Below are positions 1-5,685 of a stretch of 64,000 bases of DNA, in pieces. Origin of the DNA: an uncultured Eubacterium sp. (lineage in GTDB: Bacteria > Bacillota > Clostridia > Lachnospirales > Lachnospiraceae). The stretch is taken from contig CAJTZX010000002.1 in NCBI GenBank assembly GCA_910584345.1, positions 73,504 through 137,503 of the forward strand. The letters run 5' to 3'. The notes beneath the pieces were generated by a model. It saw only the letters and a list, made by a program, of their open reading frames with translations. It was not told where the DNA came from and did not search any database. The position numbers and the translations under genes were made by a program. The stretch's first letter is position 1. Each line of letters starts with the position of its first letter.

Positions 1-151
1 CACTTCCTATATTACCTGGTGGGATAATATCTTCCCGGCAGAAGCTTCCGAAACTTATAAAGATCTTGTTGCCCAGCTGATGGCATTCAAAATTACTCCG
101 GAAGAATTTGCAGAAGGAATGTCCAAACTATCTCCATCTGAGTTTTATTAA
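1..151 (+). CDS. Sugar ABC transporter substrate-binding protein, C-terminal end (partial)
   Basis: The window opens inside a reading frame (frame starting at base 2) that runs to a TAA at 149-151 and ends ...GMSKLSPSEFY. About 49 residues are visible, including a WWDNIFPAE stretch. No motif in this fragment is diagnostic by itself. The call rests on context: two carbohydrate-type ABC permeases follow directly, and in this family the extracytoplasmic solute-binding lipoprotein gene normally comes first. Helix-rich ends with a closing 'T/SPEEFAEGMSKL' type sequence are usual in family 1 solute-binding proteins. The ligand cannot be told from this fragment. Confidence 0.6.
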   Translation, partial: TSYITWWDNIFPAEASETYKDLVAQLMAFKITPEEFAEGMSKLSPSEFY

Positions 152-180
152 TCTCATCCCTTACAAGGATATTTGATTCC

Positions 181-220
181 AAGGCAGCTGTTTTGCTCCG
201 TCTGAACCGCTGCCTTTTTT
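181..220 (+). terminator. Hairpin with T-run between binding protein and permease genes
   Basis: AAGGCAG at about 181-187 can pair with CTGCCTT at about 210-216, and a run of Ts follows. It lies inside the transport operon, between the binding-protein stop and the first permease. Such internal hairpins usually act as partial terminators or 3' end stabilisers that leave the binding protein in excess over the membrane subunits. That role is inference. Confidence 0.55.
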
Positions 221-248
221 ATTTCAAAAAAGAAAGGAGATGCGCCAA

Positions 249-1124
249 ATGCATAAAATATTATCCAATAAAAAAGCAATCGTATTATTTCTGTTTCCGA
301 CAGTCCTGCTGATTTCCGTATTTGTCGTTGTCCCGATCTGTATGTCTGTTTATTACAGTATGCTGGACTGGGATGGCATCGGCAAAGGCATGTTTATCGG
401 TTTGCAGAATTATATCGATATGCTTTCCGATACACGTTTTACCAGCTCTATAAAAAATTCTTTATTATATGCCGCATTTTCACTGTTTTTGCAGCTTCCA
501 TTTTCTCTGCTGCTCGCCATAGTAGTTGCAAATGTATCCCGCGGGGAAAAATTTTACCGCACAACATTTTTTATCCCCGTCATTATTTCCGGTGTTGTGA
601 TCGGACAGCTCTGGCAAAAAATCTATAATGGAGATTACGGCCTGTTAAACGCCGTCCTTGGAATGTTTGGCATCGAAGGCCAGGACTGGCTTGGGCAGGA
701 AAACACCGCTCTGCTCGCCGCTTTTGTCCCAAATCTGTGGCAGTACATAGGATATCATATGCTCATCATGTATGCCGGCATTAAATCCATCTCTCCGGAT
801 ATTAATGAAGCAGCTAAAATCGACGGTGCAAACAAAATCCAGACCGCATTTCGAATTACAATACCTTTATTAAAACCGATTCTGCAGGTATGTATTACCT
901 TTTCCTTAATCGGCGCTTTAAAGATCTTTGACCTGATCTACGTATTAACCGGAGGCGGGCCTTTCTTCTCCACAGAAGTACCGACCATCTATATGTACAA
1001 AACTGTTTTTGATTCGTTTAATTACGGTTACGGAAGCGCCATTTCCATTTTTGTCATATTGGAATGTCTGATTTTAACGATCGTACTCAGACTGTTTTTC
1101 AGAGAAAAGGGGGAAACATCATGA
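249..1124 (+). CDS. Carbohydrate ABC transporter permease (MalF/UgpA type)
   Basis: One of the two membrane subunits of a binding-protein-dependent sugar importer. The protein has about 291 residues with six predicted membrane helices; the first covers the LFLFPTVLLISVFVVV stretch. The cytoplasmic EAA loop that contacts the ATPase is clear (EAAKIDGANKIQTAFR then IPLLKP). I start at the ATG at 249 because the ATG at 240 lies inside the ribosome-binding site AAGGAGA (about 234-240). The stop overlaps the start of the next permease by 4 bases (ATGA), so the two are translationally coupled. No ATPase gene is in view; these importers often share a MsmK-like ATPase encoded elsewhere. Substrate is unknown. 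Confidence 0.9.
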   Translation: MHKILSNKKAIVLFLFPTVLLISVFVVVPICMSVYYSMLDWDGIGKGMFIGLQNYIDMLSDTRFTSSIKNSLLYAAFSLFLQLPFSLLLAIVVANVSRGEKFYRTTFFIPVIISGVVIGQLWQKIYNGDYGLLNAVLGMFGIEGQDWLGQENTALLAAFVPNLWQYIGYHMLIMYAGIKSISPDINEAAKIDGANKIQTAFRITIPLLKPILQVCITFSLIGALKIFDLIYVLTGGGPFFSTEVPTIYMYKTVFDSFNYGYGSAISIFVILECLILTIVLRLFFREKGETS

Positions 1125-1960
1125 ACCAGAAAACTTCAAATAAAATAAAAACGATACTTACACATGCTCTTCTGCTGATATTTGCTTTTATTCAGATATT
1201 TCCTATTTTCTGGCTGTTTGGATTTTCTTTAAAAGACAACAGCGAAATCTTTGGCGGCAACATCGCCGGACTGCCGCAGCACTGGAGATTTGAAAACTAC
1301 GCAAACGCTTTTTTTAACGCAAATATCATTCAATATTTTTTCAACAGCGTACTCGTTACCGGAGCAACCATTATCATCACGCTTGCCGCGGCAGCCACCG
1401 CCGCCTACGCAATATCCCGCATGATCTGGCGCGGCCGGGAGACGATGTTAAAAATCATCCTTTTGGGAATGATGGTGCCGATTCACGCCGCTTTGCTTCC
1501 GCTGTTTATTATTTTAAGCAAAGCCCATCTGTTAAATTCCTACTGGTCACTCATTATTCCATATGTGGCCTTCGGTCTGCCAATGGCAATATACTTATTT
1601 ACCAGCTTTTTTGCCTCTCTTCCAAGAGAAATGGAGGAAGCCGCCGCCATTGACGGCTGCGGCATTTATTCGATGTTCCTGCGAATCATTTTTCCACTGA
1701 TTCGTCCTGCGCTTGCAACTGTGAGCATCTTTACATTTATTTCCTCCTGGAATGAACTGATGTTTGCCGTCACCTTTATTAACAAAGCCGAATATAAAAC
1801 ACTGACCGTCGGCATTATGTCCATGGTTGGCGCCTATACTACAAAATGGGGCGAAATCGGAGCCGGGCTGATGATTGCTACCATTCCAACCGTACTTGTA
1901 TATCTGCTGTTAAGTGAACAAGTGCAGAACAGTCTTGTCGCCGGCGCTGTAAAAGGGTAA
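1121..1960 (+). CDS. Carbohydrate ABC transporter permease (MalG/AraQ type)
   Basis: Second membrane subunit of the same sugar importer, 279 residues, with an N-terminal helix (LLLIFAFIQIFPIFWLFGF) and the EAA loop EAAAIDGCGIYSMFLR followed by IFPLIRP. The start ATG at 1121 overlaps the previous stop and has GGGGG just upstream; an in-frame ATG at 1067 would lie inside the upstream gene and is less likely. It ends the operon: a strong terminator follows. AraQ/MalG-type permeases move oligosaccharides or sugars; the actual substrate is not visible here. Confidence 0.9.
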   Translation: MNQKTSNKIKTILTHALLLIFAFIQIFPIFWLFGFSLKDNSEIFGGNIAGLPQHWRFENYANAFFNANIIQYFFNSVLVTGATIIITLAAAATAAYAISRMIWRGRETMLKIILLGMMVPIHAALLPLFIILSKAHLLNSYWSLIIPYVAFGLPMAIYLFTSFFASLPREMEEAAAIDGCGIYSMFLRIIFPLIRPALATVSIFTFISSWNELMFAVTFINKAEYKTLTVGIMSMVGAYTTKWGEIGAGLMIATIPTVLVYLLLSEQVQNSLVAGAVKG

Positions 1961-1979
1961 TCCATAAAATATCCTATAT

Positions 1980-2013
1980 GTGGCAGTAGTATTTTAAATA
2001 TTACTGCCACTTT
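1980..2013. terminator. Bidirectional terminator between sugar permease and rpiR-type gene
   Basis: GTGGCAGTA (1980-1988) is a perfect inverted repeat of TACTGCCAC (2002-2010), and the AT-rich middle can extend the stem almost to the loop. T-runs lie on both sides. It separates the converging sugar transport operon and the regulator gene. Confidence 0.85.
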
Positions 2014-2040
2014 GCAGATTTCGTATAACTCAGGGAATAC

Positions 2041-2883
2041 CTATTCATCTTCCATTCGACTTTTCTGTGCAAAAGGAGCAATCTTTTGAAACATTTCCAG
2101 AGACTTCTTATCCTCATTCAGGAAATTTAAAAATATAACGTCAAAAAGCATCAAAATAAAGATTTCCCGCGTAATAGTATCATTGTTTTCCAGCGAACTG
2201 GTTTTGGGAATCAGAAAAACAATGTCTGCGTATGCAGAGCAGATCGATTTTTCATAGTTGGAGATCAATGCAATAAAACTATCGTTTTGGATAATTTCCC
2301 CAAGCGCTTCAGCAAGCGAATGCCTGTTCCCGGAAAAGGTAATAATAAGAAACAGTTCTTCGTGCGTAGCAAGACTGGCTCGGAATTTCAGGGCATCTCT
2401 CGTCGTGATTGCCTGTACATCCATACCCAGCAACGTAAATTTGTTTGTCGCAAGTTCGGCGACATTTCGATTTTGGTCAAGACCAACGATATAGATGCGT
2501 TTTGCCTTTAGCATCTGTTTTCTTAATATATCGATATGATCCGGTTTTATCATTTTAAAAAGCGCTTCTGTTAAAATATTATAGTCCTGCATTAATAAAG
2601 TATACGCATTATGGCTAATGATAGTACTCTCTTTATCAAGCTCATTTTGTAACGTATACTTTAGTTCACTCAATCCTGAAAAACCTACTTTTTGTGCAAA
2701 TCGTACAATACTGGCATCAGAGACATTAATTTTTGTAGCCAAATTTTGAGCGCTTCCAGCCAGAAATTCCTGGGGTGAATTTTTCATAAACTGAACAATT
2801 TTCCAGTCAGTTTTCGTAAACTGATTTGACATACCGTCTATGCGGGACATCAGTGAAAATAAGCCTTTTTTTTCATTTTTCAT
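2041..2883 (-). CDS. RpiR/MurR-family transcriptional regulator
   Basis: A 280-residue regulator with the two domains of the RpiR family: an N-terminal HTH_6 helix-turn-helix (about residues 5-80, with LATKINVSDASIVRFAQKVG as the recognition region) and a C-terminal SIS sugar-phosphate isomerase fold (about 115-245, RIYIVGLDQNRNVAELATNKF). The SIS domain normally binds a phosphosugar. It is transcribed away from the remains of a mannose-family PTS operon, and the space between them holds CTACA/TGTAG inverted repeats, so it most likely controlled that operon in response to its sugar phosphate. A ribosome-binding site GGAGA lies about 10 bases before the ATG at 2883. Confidence 0.88.
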   Translation of the reverse strand: MKNEKKGLFSLMSRIDGMSNQFTKTDWKIVQFMKNSPQEFLAGSAQNLATKINVSDASIVRFAQKVGFSGLSELKYTLQNELDKESTIISHNAYTLLMQDYNILTEALFKMIKPDHIDILRKQMLKAKRIYIVGLDQNRNVAELATNKFTLLGMDVQAITTRDALKFRASLATHEELFLIITFSGNRHSLAEALGEIIQNDSFIALISNYEKSICSAYADIVFLIPKTSSLENNDTITREIFILMLFDVIFLNFLNEDKKSLEMFQKIAPFAQKSRMEDE

Positions 2884-2933
2884 AAGTTAAGTCTCCAAAA
2901 AACTGAAAATAATGCGGATGATAGTTACTTTAT

Positions 2934-2962
2934 ATAATAACAATAGAAATCTGAAATAGCAA
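2934..2962 (-). promoter_or_regulatory. Predicted sigma-A promoter of the rpiR-type gene
   Basis: Read on the minus strand, TTGCTA (2957-2962) and TATTAT (2934-2939) are 17 bases apart, a fair match to a housekeeping promoter, and point into the regulator gene. The operator-like repeats start 15 bases upstream of the -35 box. Confidence 0.5.
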
Positions 2963-2976
2963 GTATAATGTAATCT

Positions 2977-3010
2977 GCTACAAAAATGTAGTAAATTACA
3001 AAATTGTAGC
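2977..3010. promoter_or_regulatory. Paired inverted-repeat operators, probably for the RpiR-type regulator
   Basis: Two dyads lie end to end: CTACA-AAAA-TGTAG at 2978-2991 and TACAA-AA-TTGTA at 2997-3008. A further GCTACATTT half-site is at 3057-3065, just before the PTS remnant. Repeated palindromes between a divergent regulator and a PTS operon are the usual layout of RpiR-family control. The binding protein is inferred, not shown. Confidence 0.55.
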
Positions 3011-3077
3011 AAAATGACAAAATTATAAGTCAATATTGAAAAATGAAGTGTAATATGCTACATTTTATTTAAATGAA

Positions 3078-3584
3078 ATGGCCGTTTCTAAATTGTTAAT
3101 AATAAAAGGTGTAGCTATCTTTATGGGCTGTTACTACTGGTTCTGCAGACTTCGTCTTGGTTATACGCTTTCCTCCGCACTGCTTCAGCCTGTTACAATT
3201 GCAGTATTTGTAGGACTGATTACAGGCGATATGTCAAATGCTATGAAAATCGGAGCCGGCCTTCAGCTTGTCTATCTAGGGGTAACTTCAACTCCAGGCG
3301 GAAACGTTCCAAGTGACCCAGCATTAGCCGGATGTATCGCCATTCCTCTTGGAGTAGCGGCCGGAATGAATCCAGAAACGGCAATTGCACTAGCGATCCC
3401 ATTTGGCGTCATAGGCGTATTTGTAGACCAGGCAGGCGCAGAACTTTCAAACTCTTATGAAAGATTGCAGAGTCTTGTATTCTGTGCATCCATGACTCCG
3501 ATCCTTAAAAAATTATATTCTACAGATGAAGAATTAAGCGAAGCGCTGAAAAGACATCTGGTATTTCAAACCAAAACATATTAA
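3078..3584 (+). pseudogene. Mannose-family PTS IIC N-terminus joined to an internal piece of IID (deletion scar)
   Basis: The 168-residue frame is a composite. Residues 1 to about 118 match the N-terminal half of a sorbose/mannose-family IIC membrane subunit (RLRLGYTLSSALLQP, VYLGVTSTPGGNVPSDPA, MNPETAIALAIPFGVIG); intact IIC proteins are about 260 residues. Residues from about 125 on (NSYERLQSLVFC, MTPILKKLYSTDEELSEALK) match a segment near the N-terminus of the IID subunit, normally a separate protein encoded downstream. The IID piece itself breaks after RHLVF and runs into a stop. There is no ribosome-binding site before the ATG at 3078, and IIA and IIB genes are missing. It cannot work as a transporter. 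Family assignments are from recognition of these motifs; the junction points are estimates. Confidence 0.75.
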
Positions 3585-4047
3585 CCAAGCATTCACTGCA
3601 GGCGGATACACAAGAACTCTGACAGGTGAAGGACCTTTTATGAACTCCATGGTTGCTCCATGTGGAAAACCGGGATATGTGAAAATATCCACCGGATACC
3701 TTGCAAAAGAAGAAAAGCCTGCCATTGTACCTGTTGCAACAGTAATTGCTATGGCAAAAGAAGAAGGCGCCGACTCTTTAAAATATTTTCCAATGGGAGG
3801 CTTAAAATGTCGGGAAGAATACGAAGCTGTAGCCAAATCGTGCGCAGAACATGATTTTAACCTGGAACCGACAGGCGGCATCGATTTGGATAATTTTAAA
3901 GAAATTCTCTCCATCGCTGTCAACGCAGGTGTAAAAAAAGTAATCCCACACGTATATTCCTCCATTATTGATAAAGAAACAGGCTTAACGAATGTAGACG
4001 ACGTGAAAGCTCTTTATGCAATGATACAAGAAGTTGTTCCATCATAG
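3568..4047 (+). pseudogene. dgaF: 5'-truncated KDGP aldolase gene (DgaF type)
   Basis: The frame read from about 3568 gives KHINQAFTAGGYTRT and then a long match to the C-terminal two thirds of the 2-dehydro-3-deoxy-6-phosphogluconate aldolase family of D-glucosaminate operons: VAPCGKPGYVKISTG, SLKYFPMGGLK, EPTGGIDLDNFKEIL and IPHVYSSIID. Family members have about 245 residues; here only about 155 remain and the N-terminal barrel strands are gone. The frame differs from that of the IIC/IID fragment just upstream, so there is no fusion protein. An internal ATG at 3640 could start a 135-residue fragment, but it has no good ribosome-binding site. In intact operons (PTS IIA, IIB, IIC, IID, DgaE lyase, DgaF) this enzyme splits KDGP to pyruvate and glyceraldehyde 3-phosphate. 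Confidence 0.78.
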
Positions 4048-4084
4048 ATATATCATAAAATAAACTCATACCCCAATGATTGAA

Positions 4085-4123
4085 AAGAGGAGAAGGTGAT
4101 AATTATTATCACTTTCTCCTCTT
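4085..4123. terminator. Long perfect-arm terminator hairpin
   Basis: AAGAGGAGAA followed by GTGATAAT pairs with ATTATCAC and TTCTCCTCTT, giving an 18-bp stem with a single G/T mismatch. It closes the decayed PTS/aldolase operon and also faces the end of the SecB-like operon. Confidence 0.85.
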
Positions 4124-4191
4124 AAAATCTTACATACAACCGAAAACACTGACAAATATAGTAATCTCGGCAATTACCCAATGTTAATATT

Positions 4192-4587
4192 CTACTCGGC
4201 TTTTTGAGCAAAACTAATAAACGGAATATCATAGGCCTTTGTTGGAGAACTATTGGTAACAGATGCTACTATAGGACGTAAATATCCGATTAATAATGCA
4301 GGAGCATTTTGTGTTAATAATTTATCTACTTCAACATCTGTATATTCCCCTTCGTCCCAGAAAAAATTGGCCATCTCTTCTGCTTTTAAATAAAATGGCA
4401 TAGACACATCAGAAGATCCGATTAAAACATTAACTCTTACTATCGCTTCCGGTTTTGAAGTGTTCTTGGATACATTTGTTTCCACACGTACTGAAATTTT
4501 TATCTCATTATCTTCGTTAAATGATTCATTAATCTTAAAATCCAAATTTGTTAAAACAGGACTTGTAAATTGAAAATTGCTTATCAT
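4192..4587 (-). CDS. SecB-like chaperone, third gene of a toxin-antitoxin-chaperone-like operon
   Basis: A 131-residue protein with the hallmarks of the SecB fold: beta-strand-rich N-terminal part (FTSPVLTNLDFKINESF), the conserved helix NAPALLIGYLRPIVASVT (residues 94-111) and the closing strand YDIPFISF (119-126). Classical SecB export chaperones belong to proteobacteria and are generally absent from Firmicutes. SecB-like proteins outside that group are often the chaperone of TAC modules (for example the mycobacterial HigBA-Rv1957 module and phage-sensing CmdTAC), where they hold an unstable antitoxin. Here it follows, 12 bases downstream, a 151-residue protein and a GNAT enzyme. AGGGG lies 7 bases before the ATG. 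A role as chaperone of the middle protein is inference from order and fold. Confidence 0.8.
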   Translation of the reverse strand: MISNFQFTSPVLTNLDFKINESFNEDNEIKISVRVETNVSKNTSKPEAIVRVNVLIGSSDVSMPFYLKAEEMANFFWDEGEYTDVEVDKLLTQNAPALLIGYLRPIVASVTNSSPTKAYDIPFISFAQKAE

Positions 4588-4599
4588 ATATTTACCCCT

Positions 4600-5055
4600 T
4601 TATGCAACCTCATAACAACTGCTGTCTTCAGACACACAAAACTTCTGCTGCCCTATTGCTTGTATTCTGAAAATATATTCATTCTTAGGCAAATCACCAT
4701 GATTATTTATAAATTCGTCCTTATATCCTGTAAATTGAGTCTCATTTTCAAATACTGCTTTTATATACTGCTGATATACAGTATTTACACTTACCCGAAT
4801 ATCTTTTCTTTGAATTGGGCACTCTTCTATAAGTATTTGCAAACTATTATCCGATTCTAAAAAAGATAAATCTAAATCTTCTATCTCTGCCGTAAATCCA
4901 CTATCACCCATTGAAATAATATGGATTTGTTCACCATGTGCAAAAAAATTCTTTCTTTTATTTACAAGTTCGCAGGCAGGTGAATTTAGCACCCTTATTA
5001 ATTCCTTTGATTCCTCTGTTGATAACTCAAAATCCAAGTTCTTATTTATAAACAT
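4600..5055 (-). CDS. Unknown protein, candidate antitoxin between GNAT enzyme and SecB-like chaperone
   Basis: A 151-residue soluble acidic protein that I do not recognise. I start at the ATG at 5055 (MFINKNLDFELSTEESK), which has GAGAGGAG 8 bases upstream; a longer frame from 5106 would overlap the upstream gene. The stop of the acetyltransferase gene and this start are 1 base apart, and the SecB-like gene starts 12 bases after its stop. No ribbon-helix-helix or HTH motif is obvious, unlike common GNAT antitoxins. The strand-like C-terminal half (EYIFRIQAIGQQKF) could be the segment that needs the chaperone. The antitoxin role is inferred from the toxin-antitoxin-chaperone order only. Confidence 0.6.
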   Translation of the reverse strand: MFINKNLDFELSTEESKELIRVLNSPACELVNKRKNFFAHGEQIHIISMGDSGFTAEIEDLDLSFLESDNSLQILIEECPIQRKDIRVSVNTVYQQYIKAVFENETQFTGYKDEFINNHGDLPKNEYIFRIQAIGQQKFCVSEDSSCYEVA

Positions 5056-5056
5056 A

Positions 5057-5602
5057 TTAAACGCTCCTCTCTTCAAAATATTTTTCCATTCGCTTTTTAT
5101 TATCATCTGTTAAACAATCAATATACATACAAACTACTGAACTATCATTTTCTAAATCTTTTTCATTAAATGGTAAAAAACCATTCTTTATATACCATGA
5201 ATATTTATCTTTTAAAGCATCTATTGTAATAAGTCTAATTGGCCATATTTTAGCTAAATTACGTATGTTTTTTACAAGTACATTTAAAACAGAAGTTCCT
5301 ATTTTATGTTTTTGGTATTTTTCATCAACTGCCAAAAAATGAATGTGTATGGAATAATAATTGTTCAGGTTTTCGTCATAACAACCGTTTACTGCTTCTT
5401 CACACTTTGCTATTAACACCTTTTCAAATCTTATCATATAATAACCTAATACCAATCCCGACTTCGTACAAAATTTATATGCATAACCATGCTGCAATAT
5501 CGTTTGATAATATGCATTCATTACCATTTTTTCAATAGAACTGTTTCCGCAGATAAAATCATCAATTTCTTTATCTAATAATGTAAATTCAATTTCTGCC
5601 AT
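5057..5602 (-). CDS. GNAT acetyltransferase, candidate TacT-like toxin
   Basis: A 181-residue GCN5-related N-acetyltransferase. Motif A lies at about residues 88-106 (HFLAVDEKYQKHKIGTSVL), and the C-terminal signature IDALKDKYSWYIKNGF (127-142) is like that of TacT/AtaT-type toxins, which acetylate aminoacyl-tRNA and carry a catalytic Tyr in this region (here Tyr137). The acetyl-CoA loop reads Q-K-H-K-I-G where most family members have Q-x-x-G-x-G/A, so one glycine is replaced by Lys100. It is the first gene of a compact three-gene operon ending in a SecB-like chaperone, with its own strong promoter and palindromes. It could instead acetylate a small molecule or protein; toxicity is not shown by sequence alone. 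Confidence 0.75.
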   Translation of the reverse strand: MAEIEFTLLDKEIDDFICGNSSIEKMVMNAYYQTILQHGYAYKFCTKSGLVLGYYMIRFEKVLIAKCEEAVNGCYDENLNNYYSIHIHFLAVDEKYQKHKIGTSVLNVLVKNIRNLAKIWPIRLITIDALKDKYSWYIKNGFLPFNEKDLENDSSVVCMYIDCLTDDNKKRMEKYFEERSV

Positions 5603-5621
5603 AGACCTTCTCCTGTATAAT

Positions 5622-5634
5622 TGTAGAAGCTACA
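5622..5634. promoter_or_regulatory. Inverted repeat at the start of the GNAT-SecB operon transcript
   Basis: TGTAG-AAG-CTACA at 5622-5634 is a perfect 5-bp dyad lying just after the predicted -10 box, where a repressor would block transcription. Toxin-antitoxin operons are usually repressed by their own antitoxin complex at such sites, so it is a candidate operator. Confidence 0.4.
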
Positions 5635-5637
5635 CAT

Positions 5638-5676
5638 ATTCTATCTTTCAAGACTTTCGATGTCAAGTTTAAACTT
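5638..5676 (-). promoter_or_regulatory. Strong sigma-A promoter of the GNAT-SecB operon with an adjacent palindrome
   Basis: On the minus strand TTGACA (5661-5666) and TAGAAT (5638-5643) are exactly 17 bases apart. The 12-bp perfect palindrome AAGTTTAAACTT (5665-5676) touches the -35 box and is a second possible operator. The promoter reads into the GNAT gene after a short leader with AGGAGAAGG. Confidence 0.75.
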
Positions 5677-5685
5677 ATAAAAATA

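Noticed and set aside
3640..4047. An intact 135-residue gene
   Set aside because: Its sequence continues upstream of the ATG in frame (KHINQAFTAGG) as part of a longer aldolase, so it is a 5'-truncated remnant.
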